DNA of 64,000 nt from JBNNGK01 sp050268245. GTDB taxonomy: Bacteria > Pseudomonadota > Gammaproteobacteria > Enterobacterales > Enterobacteriaceae. The DNA is taken from positions 156,350 through 220,349 of the forward strand of contig NZ_JBNNGK010000006.1 in assembly GCF_050268245.1 (NCBI RefSeq), read 5' to 3'. Both the position numbers and the translations under genes were made by a program. Positions 27,477-36,520 of this stretch are shown here, one piece after another. The notes beneath the pieces are model-generated. The model saw only the letters and a list, made by a program, of their open reading frames with translations, searched no databases and was not told the origin of the DNA. Numbering within the stretch: the first letter of the stretch is position 1; each line of letters opens with the position of its first letter.

Positions 27477-27853
27477 ACCGTTATTTTACTGAAGTGCTGG
27501 ACGCCCATGTGGCGATAGAGAATTGGCTTGCTCATGGAGAAGGCGACTTTGCGGCACTGTTAGCACGCTTTGATGCCAATTTCACCCTGATTGGGCTGAA
27601 CGGAAACAGATTGAACATTGCGGCACTGGGTGATTTTTTTCAGGCACATCAGGCGGCAAAAGCTGGCTTAAAAATCGCCATTGAAGATATGACGTTATTG
27701 GCGGAATGGCCGACAGGGGCGGTGGTTAACTACCGGGAACGGCAAACACTGCCGGGACAAACGGCCTCTTTACGTTATTCCACCGCGGTGTTCCGCTACG
27801 CTGATGGCCAACTTTATTGGCGTCATCTGCACGAAACCGCACTGGCGGGTTAA
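27473..27853 (+). CDS. SnoaL/DUF4440-like small protein
   Basis: A 126-residue protein with the cone-shaped NTF2/SnoaL-like pattern: VAIENWLAHGE, FDANFTLIGL, and a C-terminal TAVFRYADGQLYWRHLHE, like many DUF4440 ketosteroid-isomerase-type proteins. Overlaps the MFS gene by four bases, so coupled. It might bind or modify the transported compound; this is a guess from context. Confidence 0.72.
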   Translation: MNRYFTEVLDAHVAIENWLAHGEGDFAALLARFDANFTLIGLNGNRLNIAALGDFFQAHQAAKAGLKIAIEDMTLLAEWPTGAVVNYRERQTLPGQTASLRYSTAVFRYADGQLYWRHLHETALAG

Positions 27854-27888
27854 CGTCTCCACGGCAGCGCCGATGGCGGCATACCACA

Positions 27889-27914
27889 AGAAAACACCCG
27901 ACAAGTCGGGTGTG
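27889..27914 (+). terminator. Hairpin after the SnoaL-like gene
   Basis: ACACCCGAC and GTCGGGTGT form a nine-pair stem 40 bases after the gene. The T run is on the minus strand side, so it may serve leftward transcripts as well. Confidence 0.5.
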
Positions 27915-28109
27915 AGTGATGACAGCGTTGCCTTTGAACCTAGGATACTAGGAGGGGGCGCGTCGACGGCTTACGTCACCGCGCCCCATCGCTATACTTT
28001 ACCTAATCACTGGTTTTGTCAGTGTTACTGATTCGAGCAGTGTTGAACATGTTGCCGCGCTTAGTCAGTGATAACGCTAACCGATGCGGCAAACTGCGCT
28101 CTAATGTCA

Positions 28110-28409
28110 TTAAGCCTTCGGTCCTGCGGCTTTTGAGGTGGTTTTTTGGTGGTGCTTTTTAGCCGCCTGCGCTTTCTGAACTGGCGCTTTGGCGTGATGT
28201 TGCTTCGCGCTCGCAGCCTGCGCCTTTTGCTCTGTTGATTTTTTAGTGGCTTTTTTATGGGTTTTCTTGTGTGTCACTGGCGCTGTATTTTTCGCCGCAG
28301 ATGCTGCATGGGTAGCGGCAGGTTTTGGCGCAGCGGCTGTTTCCGCTGCGAAAGCCACAGAAGACAACCCCATTGTCGCAGCGATAACCATTGCTAATAC
28401 TTTTTTCAT
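28110..28409 (-). CDS. asr: Acid-shock protein Asr
   Basis: A 99-residue periplasmic protein with signal peptide (MKKVLAMVIAATMGLSSVAFA), then a highly basic, Ala/Lys/His-rich low-complexity tail with KKHHQK. It matches Asr, induced by acid and envelope-stress two-component systems, and thought to be an intrinsically disordered chaperone. GAGGAAT precedes the ATG. Tandem repeats begin about 120 bases upstream of its start. Confidence 0.93.
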   Translation of the reverse strand: MKKVLAMVIAATMGLSSVAFAAETAAAPKPAATHAASAAKNTAPVTHKKTHKKATKKSTEQKAQAASAKQHHAKAPVQKAQAAKKHHQKTTSKAAGPKA

Positions 28410-28532
28410 TATCAATTCCTCAGCGTTTTTTCAGTCAGCCCCTGCGGGGCCGTTGCAACAGATACTATTGCAACCCACAAGCCCCTTCAGTAAGTGTTTG
28501 GTTTCGCCAGGTAACCAAATGTACAGCCTGCG

Positions 28533-29125
28533 CTATCGCTTCGCGCTCGCCCACCACGTAGGGGCGTGGCACGCCGCGCCCGGTTGGTTGCCGGCAGCGA
28601 AACTCTGCATGCAGGCCGGGCGTGCCCGGCCACTACGGGGTAGCAATATGACTGCGTTGTCGGTTCCCCTATCGCTTTGAGCTCGCCACCGCGTAGGGGC
28701 GTGGCACGCCGCGCCCAGTTGGTTGCCGGCAGCGAAACTCTGCAAGCAGGCCGGGCATGCCCGGCCACTACGGAATAGCAATATCACTAGGTTGTTAGTT
28801 CCCCTATCGCTTTGCGCTCGCCACCTTGTAGGGGCGTGGCACGCCGCGCCCGCTTAGTTGCCGGCAGCCAAACTCTGCAAGCAGGCCGGGCGTGCCCGGC
28901 CACTACGGAATAGCAATATCACCACGTTGTCAGTGCTCCTATCGCTGCGCAATCGCTCATCCCGTAGGGGCTTGGCATGCCGCGCCCGCTTAGTTGCCGG
29001 CAGCCAAACTCTGCAAGCAGGCCGGGCATGCCCGGCCACTACGGGACACCAATATCACTAGGTTGTTAGTTCTCCCATCGCTTCGCATTTTCCCATTCTG
29101 TAGGGGCGTGGCATGCCGCGCCCAA
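28533..29125. repeat. Tandem array of about 135-bp units between asr and nrdH
   Basis: Four full copies and a partial fifth, starting near 28533, 28668, 28803, 28938 and 29074. Each has the blocks CCTATCGCT, GTAGGGGCGTGGCACGCC, GTTGCCGGCAGC, CTCTGCAAGCAGGCCGGGC and GCCCGGCCACTACGG. Within a unit, GTAGGGGCG...CGCC and CCCGGCCACTAC form imperfect mirror-like and inverted blocks, as in REP/BIME clusters. Open frames that cross the array (28487-28787, 28854-29188 region) are repeat products, not genes. Confidence 0.88.
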
Positions 29126-29166
29126 ACCGTTCTCCGCCGAATCCCCAAAAACACCAAAACACCAAA

Positions 29167-29182
29167 ACACCATATATGGTGC
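29167..29182. promoter_or_regulatory. NrdR box 1
   Basis: ACACCATATATGGTGC fits the NrdR consensus (acaCwAtATaTwGtgt). It lies upstream of nrdH. Confidence 0.88.
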
Positions 29183-29198
29183 GGTTGATATTATTTGG

Positions 29199-29214
29199 AT
29201 CAATATATAGTATT
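29199..29214. promoter_or_regulatory. NrdR box 2
   Basis: ATCAATATATAGTATT is a weaker NrdR box, starting 32 bases after box 1, about three helical turns, the normal pair spacing. Confidence 0.75.
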
Positions 29215-29320
29215 AACAGTGTCAATCACACAACACCACATCGGTTGATAAGGTGGTCAGAAAGCGCCGAACGATGCTCCGTACTCTGACCTTTCTTCGC
29301 CCAAAAGGTAAATACGAATC

Positions 29321-29557
29321 ATGAGCATTATTATTTACAGCAAGCCTGACTGTGTACAGTGTCACGCCACCTATCGCGCTTTCGATCGGCAAGGCATTGA
29401 CTATCAGGTGATCGATCTCACGCAAGATTCACATGCATTAAATCTCGTAAAATCTTCAGGTTATCAGCAAGTTCCAGTGATCATTGCCGGTGACGATCAT
29501 TGGTGCGGATTCCGCCCAGATAAAATTGACGCACTGGCTCACGCCAGCGCGTCTTGA
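29321..29557 (+). CDS. nrdH: Glutaredoxin-like electron donor NrdH
   Basis: Glutaredoxin-like, thioredoxin reductase-dependent hydrogen donor for class Ib ribonucleotide reductase. The 78-residue protein has the active site CVQC at 11-14 and WCGFRPD near the end, both NrdH hallmarks. First of nrdHIEF, behind two NrdR boxes. Spacing of the RBS (AAAAGG) to the ATG is long. Confidence 0.94.
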   Translation: MSIIIYSKPDCVQCHATYRAFDRQGIDYQVIDLTQDSHALNLVKSSGYQQVPVIIAGDDHWCGFRPDKIDALAHASAS

Positions 29558-29566
29558 GACAGAACC

Positions 29567-29971
29567 ATGAACCCGCTGGTCTATTTCTCCAGTAACTCGG
29601 AGAACACCCATCGATTCGTTGAGAAACTTGGACTACCGGCGATCCGTATCCCAATCGCCGGTGGGCGCAACCCACTGCTGATGGATCAACCGTATATTTT
29701 GGTCGTCCCCAGTTATGGCGGCGGTAGCGCCAGCGGAGCCGTACCCATTCAGGTGATCCGCTTCCTCAACGATCCGCAGAATCGAACTTACCTGCGCGGC
29801 GTCATTGCTGCCGGAAATACCAACTTCGGAGCTGCATATGGCATGGCTGGAAGCATCGTCGCGAAAAAATGCCAAGTACCCTTCCTTTACCGTTTTGAAC
29901 TACTCGGCACAGCACAAGACGTTGCATACGTTCGACAAGGAGTAACCATATTTTGGCAACAACAGAGCTGA
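29567..29971 (+). CDS. nrdI: Flavodoxin NrdI
   Basis: Flavodoxin that supplies the oxidant for the Mn(III)2-tyrosyl radical of NrdF. The 134-residue protein has YFSSNSENTHRFVEKL (FMN phosphate loop) and VVPSYGGG. Nine bases after nrdH; its end overlaps the proposed nrdE start. Confidence 0.95.
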   Translation: MNPLVYFSSNSENTHRFVEKLGLPAIRIPIAGGRNPLLMDQPYILVVPSYGGGSASGAVPIQVIRFLNDPQNRTYLRGVIAAGNTNFGAAYGMAGSIVAKKCQVPFLYRFELLGTAQDVAYVRQGVTIFWQQQS

Positions 29972-32097
29972 ACGCCCCAACAACCAATGCGCTGGATTAC
30001 CATGCGCTCAACGCTATGCTGAACCTTTATGACGCCGAAGGGCACATTCAGTTTGAGCAAGATCGGCTGGCGGCACGGCAATACTTTTTACAGCATGTGA
30101 ACCAAAACACCGTGTTCTTCCACAATTTGCAGGAAAAACTGCGCTATCTGGTCGAGGAGGGCTACTACGAGCCGCAGGTGCTGGCACAGTACGATTTCGC
30201 CTTTATCAAACAGTTATTCAAACAGGCCTATGCGAAGAAGTTTCGTTTTGCAACCTTCCTCGGCGCTTTCAAGTATTACACCAGCTACACGCTCAAAACC
30301 TTTGACGGTAAACGTTACCTGGAACGTTACGAAGATCGCATTTGCATGGTGGCACTCACGCTGGCCGCCGGTGACGTTCAACTGGCGCAGGATTTGATGG
30401 AGGAGATGATTGCCGGTCGTTTTCAACCAGCAACACCGACTTTTCTCAACGCAGGCAAGCAGCAGCGCGGCGAATTGGTTTCCTGTTTCCTGCTGCGCAT
30501 TGAAGACAATATGGAATCTATCGGCCGCGCGGTGAACTCGGCTCTGCAACTGTCAAAGCGTGGGGGTGGTGTCGCTTTCCTGCTGTCTAACATTCGCGAA
30601 GTCGGTGCGCCAATCAAGCGGATCGAGAATCAGTCTTCCGGTGTCATTCCGATTATGAAAATGCTCGAGGATGCTTTCTCCTATGCTAATCAGCTCGGCG
30701 CACGTCAGGGCGCAGGTGCCGTTTACCTTCACGCCCATCATCCAGACATCTTGCGCTTTCTTGACACCAAACGTGAGAATGCCGACGAAAAGATCCGCAT
30801 CAAAACGCTGTCACTTGGCGTCGTGCTCCCAGACATCACCTTCGAACTGGCGAAAAACAACGAGGAAATGTATCTGTTCTCGCCTTACGACATCGAACAG
30901 GTGTATGGCGTGGCGTTTTCAGACATCAGCATCAGTGAAAAGTACCGCGAAATGGTCGATGACAAACGCATTCGTAAATCACGTATCAATGCGCGTGAGT
31001 TTTTCCTTTTGCTAGCAGAAATTCAGTTTGAATCCGGTTATCCGTACATCCTGTTCGAAGACACGGTGAACCGTGCAAACCCGATTGCTGGCCGCATCAA
31101 CATGAGCAACCTGTGCTCGGAAATTCTGCAGGTCAACCGCGCCAGTCACTACCATCAAGATCTCAGCTACGCACAGGTCGGTAAGGATATCTCCTGTAAT
31201 CTCGGTTCGCTGAACATCGCTAAGACCATGGACTCCCCGGACTTCGGCAAAACGGTAGCCACCGCCATTCGCGCTCTCACCGCAGTGGCAAAAATGAGCG
31301 ATATCGGTTCGGTGCCCTCCATCGCCGCAGGCAACCGTGCTTCACATGCCATCGGGCTTGGGCAAATGAACCTGCACGGCTATCTGGCGCGCGAGCATAT
31401 TTTCTATGGCTCAGCAGAAGGAATTGATTTCACAAACATTTATTTCTACACCATCACCTATCACGCCCTGCGTGCCTCTAATCAGTTGGCGATTGAACAC
31501 GGTAGCACGTTCGCTGGCTTTGAAGATTCAACCTACGCCAGCGGCGAATATTTTACCAAATACGTCGATCGACAATGGCTGCCGCAAACCGAACGAGTGC
31601 GTCAATTATTTACCGAGGCAGGCATCGCTATACCCACTCAGCAAGATTGGTTGGCGCTGCGTCAATCGGTCATGGTAAACGGTTTGTACAACCAAAACCT
31701 GCAAGCCGTGCCGCCAACCGGTTCGATTTCTTATATCAATAACGCCACTGCCAGTCTTCATCCGATCGTCTCACGCATCGAAATCCGTAAAGAGGGCAAA
31801 ATCGGCCGGGTTTATTATCCCGCGCCCTATATGACCAACGACAATCTGGCGTATTACCAAGACGCCTACCAGATTGGTGCGGAAAAAATCATTGATACCT
31901 ATGCCGCCGCCACCCAGCACGTCGATCAAGGTCTGTCGCTCACGCTATTTTTCCGCGATACCGCCACCACCCGCGACATCAACCGCGCGCAAATCTACGC
32001 CTGGCGACAAGGGATAAAAACAATCTATTACATCCGTCTGCGCCAGATGGCGCTGGAAGGCACCGAAGTTCAGGGCTGCGTGTCCTGCGCACTGTGA
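29953..32097 (+). CDS. nrdE: Class Ib ribonucleotide reductase, large subunit NrdE
   Basis: Reduces ribonucleoside diphosphates to deoxy forms with NrdF. The 714-residue length is identical to E. coli. TTG at 29953 gives MATTELNAPTT and is the start consistent with family length, overlapping nrdI by 19 bases. Catalytic cysteines occur in LVSCFLLRIEDNM and in DISCNLGSLN, and the C-terminal pair in GCVSCAL. Class Ib enzymes lack the ATP-cone, as here. Confidence 0.94.
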   Translation: MATTELNAPTTNALDYHALNAMLNLYDAEGHIQFEQDRLAARQYFLQHVNQNTVFFHNLQEKLRYLVEEGYYEPQVLAQYDFAFIKQLFKQAYAKKFRFATFLGAFKYYTSYTLKTFDGKRYLERYEDRICMVALTLAAGDVQLAQDLMEEMIAGRFQPATPTFLNAGKQQRGELVSCFLLRIEDNMESIGRAVNSALQLSKRGGGVAFLLSNIREVGAPIKRIENQSSGVIPIMKMLEDAFSYANQLGARQGAGAVYLHAHHPDILRFLDTKRENADEKIRIKTLSLGVVLPDITFELAKNNEEMYLFSPYDIEQVYGVAFSDISISEKYREMVDDKRIRKSRINAREFFLLLAEIQFESGYPYILFEDTVNRANPIAGRINMSNLCSEILQVNRASHYHQDLSYAQVGKDISCNLGSLNIAKTMDSPDFGKTVATAIRALTAVAKMSDIGSVPSIAAGNRASHAIGLGQMNLHGYLAREHIFYGSAEGIDFTNIYFYTITYHALRASNQLAIEHGSTFAGFEDSTYASGEYFTKYVDRQWLPQTERVRQLFTEAGIAIPTQQDWLALRQSVMVNGLYNQNLQAVPPTGSISYINNATASLHPIVSRIEIRKEGKIGRVYYPAPYMTNDNLAYYQDAYQIGAEKIIDTYAAATQHVDQGLSLTLFFRDTATTRDINRAQIYAWRQGIKTIYYIRLRQMALEGTEVQGCVSCAL

Positions 32098-32105
32098 GGA
32101 ATACG

Positions 32106-33065
32106 ATGAAAATGCAACACGTTCGGGCAATCAACTGGAACCGGATTGAAGACGACAAGGATCTCGAGGTTTGGAACCGCCTGACAACCAACTTCTGGCT
32201 GCCGGAGAAAGTGCCGCTGTCTAACGACATTCCTTCATGGGCAACGCTCACACCTAAAGAGCAGCAATTAACCATTCGGGTATTTACCGGCCTGACGCTG
32301 CTAGACACGCTGCAAAATACCGTCGGCGCACCGGCGCTGATCGACGATGCCCTAACCCCACATGAAGAAGCGGTGTACACCAATATTTGCTTTATGGAGG
32401 CGGTACACGCGCGTTCTTATAGCTCTATTTTTTCTACCTTATGCCAAACACGCGATGTGGATGACGCCTATCGCTGGAGCGAGGAAAACCGCGCATTGCA
32501 GAAAAAAGCCGACATCATTCTGGCCCATTACCGCAGTGACGATCCGCTACTTAAAAAGGTCGCCAGCGTGTTTCTTGAATCGTTTCTGTTTTACTCCGGT
32601 TTCTATCTGCCGATGTACTGGTCAAGCCGTGCCAAGTTGACCAATACTGCCGATCTGATCCGGCTGATCATCCGCGATGAAGCCGTACACGGTTATTACA
32701 TTGGTTATAAGTTCCAGAAGGGTTTAGTGCAGGCCAGTGCCGCACGACGTCGACAGGTAAAAAACGTTGCCTTCGATTTAATGCAAGATTTGTACGATAA
32801 CGAAGTTCGTTATACCGAGGAACTCTATGACGATGTTGGCTGGAGCGAGGACGTCAAAACCTTTCTGCATTACAACGCCAATAAGGCATTAATGAATCTG
32901 GGTTATGAAGCGTTGTTCCCTCCGTCAATGTCGGAGGTCAACCCCGCTATTTTGTCGGCGCTGTCACCGAATGCCGATGAAAATCATGATTTTTTCTCTG
33001 GATCGGGTTCATCCTACGTCATGGGGAAAGCAGTCAACACCGAAGATGAGGATTGGGATTTTTGA
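32106..33065 (+). CDS. nrdF: Class Ib ribonucleotide reductase, small subunit NrdF
   Basis: Dimanganese (or diiron) tyrosyl-radical subunit. Starting at ATG 32106 (GAGGAA upstream) gives MKMQHVRAINWNR and 319 residues, equal to E. coli; a GTG at 32094 is less likely. Metal ligands are in FMEAVHARSYS and IIRDEAVHGYYIGY. Last gene of nrdHIEF, nine bases after nrdE. Confidence 0.95.
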   Translation: MKMQHVRAINWNRIEDDKDLEVWNRLTTNFWLPEKVPLSNDIPSWATLTPKEQQLTIRVFTGLTLLDTLQNTVGAPALIDDALTPHEEAVYTNICFMEAVHARSYSSIFSTLCQTRDVDDAYRWSEENRALQKKADIILAHYRSDDPLLKKVASVFLESFLFYSGFYLPMYWSSRAKLTNTADLIRLIIRDEAVHGYYIGYKFQKGLVQASAARRRQVKNVAFDLMQDLYDNEVRYTEELYDDVGWSEDVKTFLHYNANKALMNLGYEALFPPSMSEVNPAILSALSPNADENHDFFSGSGSSYVMGKAVNTEDEDWDF

Positions 33066-33074
33066 GTTAATTAT

Positions 33075-33101
33075 CCCGGCAGCGCATAACACGCTGCCGG
33101 G
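33075..33101. terminator. Hairpin after nrdF
   Basis: CCCGGCAGCG and CGCTGCCGGG form a perfect 10-pair stem with a seven-base loop, between convergent nrdF and the 2-HCT transporter gene. There is no strong T run, so termination is likely rather than certain. Confidence 0.55.
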
Positions 33102-33115
33102 TTCAATAGACAGGC

Positions 33116-34471
33116 CTAGGCAATAAAATGCGACAGGACCAGTAAAGACAACGACACGTTAATCGCACCGCCGATACGGGTGGCTATCTGGGCAAACGGC
33201 ATCAATGACATCCGATTGCCCGCCGTTAATATCGCCACATCACCGGTGCCCCCCTGCCCGCTCTGACAACACGACACGATTGCCACATCAATCGGATGCA
33301 TGCCCATTTTTTTACCCACCAAGAACCCCGTTCCCACCAGCGCACTCACGGTACACACGATGACCACCACATTCTGCACCGTGAACGCGTCCACCAGTTC
33401 TTGCCAGGGCGTAATCGCCACACCGACGGCGAACAAAATCGGATACGTCACTGCAGTACGAAAGAATTTATACACAACTTGAGAACCCTGCTGGATACGC
33501 GGTGAAACACCGTGTGCCAGCTTCACGGCAACCGCGGCAAACAGCATGCCAACCGGCGCAGGCAGCCCTGTCATACGGTGCAACAACATGCCAACCATAT
33601 AAAGCAATATCGCCAATAACGCGCCACTGGCAAGCGTGCTGATATCGACTTTACCACCTGCCTCTTCCACTGCCCCCTTCACTGGGTCAGCGTCGTGGCT
33701 TGGCATTAAGCTGCCTTCACCAGTCAAATGCGGATAGCGTTTACCCAGTTGATTGAGTACACCCGCAATCATAATGGCCGTCAGGCTCCCCAGCATCACG
33801 ATCGGCAAAATACGCCCCAGTGCTACGCCCTGCTCCATATGCAAGATAACCGCATACCCCATCGACAATGGAATCGCACCTTCACCGACGCCGCCCGCCA
33901 TAATCGGCAACACCAGGAAAAAGAACGTCTGGAACGGTGCCAATCCTAATACCATCCCCACGCCCATCCCCACCAGCATGCCTATCACCTCACCACACAG
34001 CATCGGCACAAAAATCCGCATGAAACCTTGGATTAACACCTGACGATTCATGCTCATAATGCTGCCAACGATGATGCAACAGATGTAAAGATACAGAATA
34101 TTGGTCGATTTATAGAATGTGGTGGTTGACGCCACCACCACATCCGGTAGCAGGCCATAATGCACCATGGCAGAGGGAATAAAGGTGGCACAAATCGCCG
34201 CAGCGCCCATTTTGCCAATGAAGGGTAAACGCTTACCGAATTCGCCGCAGGCGAAGCCAAAAAAGGCCAGCGTAGCAACCATCACGACAATATCACTCGG
34301 CAATTTGCCATCCAGACAATCCAGTAAAATAAGTACGCCAGCCAGAATAAACAACGGCAGCGGAATAATACCTACTTTGTAATTATCCAAAACCCGCCAC
34401 CATCTTTCGCGCAATGACACCTTAGCAGTTTTGTCATTGGCGACGAGATAAGAATCCTCAGTTGTGCTCAT
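33116..34471 (-). CDS. 2-hydroxycarboxylate transporter, CitS/MaeN-type Na+ symporter
   Basis: A 451-residue 2-HCT family transporter for citrate and/or malate coupled to Na+. The two re-entrant-loop signatures are present: GGVGEGAIPLSMGY (near residue 192) and QSGQGGTGDVAIL (near 407). Substrate cannot be decided by eye between citrate and malate. Divergent from a CitA/CitB-type system that probably induces it. A possible CRP site lies about 60 bases upstream. Confidence 0.9.
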   Translation of the reverse strand: MSTTEDSYLVANDKTAKVSLRERWWRVLDNYKVGIIPLPLFILAGVLILLDCLDGKLPSDIVVMVATLAFFGFACGEFGKRLPFIGKMGAAAICATFIPSAMVHYGLLPDVVVASTTTFYKSTNILYLYICCIIVGSIMSMNRQVLIQGFMRIFVPMLCGEVIGMLVGMGVGMVLGLAPFQTFFFLVLPIMAGGVGEGAIPLSMGYAVILHMEQGVALGRILPIVMLGSLTAIMIAGVLNQLGKRYPHLTGEGSLMPSHDADPVKGAVEEAGGKVDISTLASGALLAILLYMVGMLLHRMTGLPAPVGMLFAAVAVKLAHGVSPRIQQGSQVVYKFFRTAVTYPILFAVGVAITPWQELVDAFTVQNVVVIVCTVSALVGTGFLVGKKMGMHPIDVAIVSCCQSGQGGTGDVAILTAGNRMSLMPFAQIATRIGGAINVSLSLLVLSHFIA

Positions 34472-34911
34472 AATCTGGCCTCTTATTAGATTGTTCGGCC
34501 ATCATAAGGAAAGACAAAGCTTTGTGGTTGTGATTTTGTTCAAAGATAAAAAGAGTTTTTAATGGTGATAATGGTTTCTATGGTGTTTATTGAGGTTAAA
34601 CGAAATTAACGATGGATTTAATGGTGTTAATACACACTTTATTGCTAAGTATGAATATATTCACCCGATGTAGCTCACCGCCTGGGATAAATATAACGTC
34701 GTGTAGGCGACCACATCGTGATCGAGCGCAATATCACTTTAATCACATCTCATGCTAGGCTAGCGGTTCTAACGTCACGTTACCGCGTTATTGGCGGCAA
34801 TGTTGTACCCTTGCCACAGAGTTTAGCTCTGCCCAAACGGTACACGCTTGCCACCGCAACGCCCCCGAACAGCGGGTGGTAACGTCAGTTATTCCTTGAG
34901 CAACGGCTGGC
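34472..34911. other. Divergent promoter region of the 2-HCT transporter and CitAB-like genes
   Basis: About 440 bases, very AT-rich from 34545 to 34770, with AT-rich repeats such as ATGGTGATAATGG and ATGGTGTT, possible response-regulator sites. No gene or RNA seen. One CRP-like site is listed apart. Confidence 0.5.
34529..34544. promoter_or_regulatory. Candidate CRP site
   Basis: TGTGATTTTGTTCAAA matches TGTGA-N6-TCACA at nine of ten core bases. CRP control of citrate/malate uptake is plausible. Confidence 0.5.
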
Positions 34912-36504
34912 ATGCACATAAAACTCTCATTTCAAATAAAACTTTTCCTATGCCTGGTGGCATTCTCATGTCTGCTGCTCACGCTGATCGGCAGCTATAC
35001 GTATTATCAACTGGATGCGCAGTTACACCGCGATCTCGGCTCGCGCGCCCAAGTACAAGCGCGCGAAATCGCGTTGATTCCATCCCTCGGCCAAGCCATA
35101 GCAAGCAACAATACCGTGGCCATCGCCACACTGATGAAAAAGATCCGCGCCAGCAGCGACGCCAGTTATATTGTGATTGGCGATCGTCATGCCCGTCATC
35201 TTTATCATTCAGAGTTTCCAGGCCGCCTCGGGACAAAAATGGTGGGCGGCGATAATAAAGAGGTTTTAGAAGGTAAAAGTATTATTTCTTTCCGCAAAGG
35301 CGGTATCGGAATTTCGTTACGCAGTAAAGCCCCCATTCTTGACGATCATAATACGGTGATTGGCATTGTTTCAGTCGGTTACCTGAAATCACACATCGAT
35401 AGCTTAAATGCCCGTACCTTGACGAAAATAGTTGCTTCTGTGATATTGCTGTTAATTGCCTTATTTATTTTTTCGTGGTTATTATCGAAAAATTTAAAAC
35501 GGCAAATGTTCTGGCTCGAACCCAAAGAGATCGCATTACTGGTACGACAGCAAAAAGCGCTGCTGGAAGCAATATATGAAGGCGTTATTGCCATCGATTC
35601 ACAACATCGTATTATTACCATCAATCGCGCGGCACGGGATTTATTGGATCTGCGTCTGCCCGATACTCATTTAATCGGGCGTGATATTGGTGAGGTCATT
35701 TCGTCACAACCCGATTTCTTCAGCACGGCGCAACTGGAGCATGATACCCACGATGTAGTTTGCCGCTTCAATCAGGTACGGGTCATCGCCAACCGGGTGC
35801 GAATTATGCAAGAAGAACAATTACAAGGTTGGGTGATCAGTTTTCGCGATAAAAACGATATCAATACCCTCAGTAGCCAGCTCAGCCAAGTCAAACGCTA
35901 TGCCGACAACCTACGTATTATGCGTCACGAACAATTGAACTGGACCGCCACCCTCGCCGGCCTGCTGCATATGCAGCGTTACGATGAAGCAACTCGCTAT
36001 GTCGAAGCACAATCTGAAGGCGCTCAGGAAATTCTCGATTTCATTTCACAACGTTTCAGTTCTGCGGCGCTGTGCGGCCTGCTATTAGGTAAATATTCCA
36101 GCGCGCGTGAAAAAGGGGTTGAGTTGCGTTTTGATCCCGCCTGTCAGCTTAAACATATTCCGGCAGCGCTCAACGAAACCGAACTGATGTCGATCATTGG
36201 GAACTTGCTGGATAATGCGGTGGAGGCAACATTGCATTGCGCGGCGCCGCATGACGCGGTAGAACTTTACATCAACGATAACGGCAATGAGTTGGTGGTC
36301 GAGGTCGCGGATCATGGCACCGGTATCGCACCGGAAATTCGCGCAACCCTCTTTGAGCAAGGCGTCACCACCAAAGAGCACGACGATCACGGCATCGGCC
36401 TGTATCTGGTGGCCAGCCATGTATCACAGGCCCAGGGCTGCATCGAGGTGTCGGACAACGATCCGCATGGAACGATCTTCTCATTATTTATCCCGAAAGT
36501 ATGA
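34912..36504 (+). CDS. CitA/DpiB-type sensor histidine kinase
   Basis: A 530-residue membrane sensor: TM1 at about 9-32, a periplasmic PAS domain (about 33-175) with SYIVIGDRHARHLYHSEF, which holds residues like those that bind citrate in CitA, TM2 at about 178-198, a cytoplasmic PAS domain, then the DHp box RHEQLNWTATLAGLLHM and an HATPase region with DNAVEAT and DHGTGIA. It would sense an external tricarboxylate or dicarboxylate. Followed 16 bases on by its response regulator. Confidence 0.88.
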   Translation: MHIKLSFQIKLFLCLVAFSCLLLTLIGSYTYYQLDAQLHRDLGSRAQVQAREIALIPSLGQAIASNNTVAIATLMKKIRASSDASYIVIGDRHARHLYHSEFPGRLGTKMVGGDNKEVLEGKSIISFRKGGIGISLRSKAPILDDHNTVIGIVSVGYLKSHIDSLNARTLTKIVASVILLLIALFIFSWLLSKNLKRQMFWLEPKEIALLVRQQKALLEAIYEGVIAIDSQHRIITINRAARDLLDLRLPDTHLIGRDIGEVISSQPDFFSTAQLEHDTHDVVCRFNQVRVIANRVRIMQEEQLQGWVISFRDKNDINTLSSQLSQVKRYADNLRIMRHEQLNWTATLAGLLHMQRYDEATRYVEAQSEGAQEILDFISQRFSSAALCGLLLGKYSSAREKGVELRFDPACQLKHIPAALNETELMSIIGNLLDNAVEATLHCAAPHDAVELYINDNGNELVVEVADHGTGIAPEIRATLFEQGVTTKEHDDHGIGLYLVASHVSQAQGCIEVSDNDPHGTIFSLFIPKV

Positions 36505-36520
36505 ATACCTGGACCAATGA

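Noticed and set aside
28533..29125. Looked at as a possible CRISPR array
   Set aside because: Units are about 135 bp with full-length similarity and no short repeat plus variable spacer pattern; no cas genes nearby.
28487..29188. Open frames of 60-93 residues across the repeat array on both strands
   Set aside because: They recur with the repeat period, have poor RBS, and change with repeat copies; non-coding.
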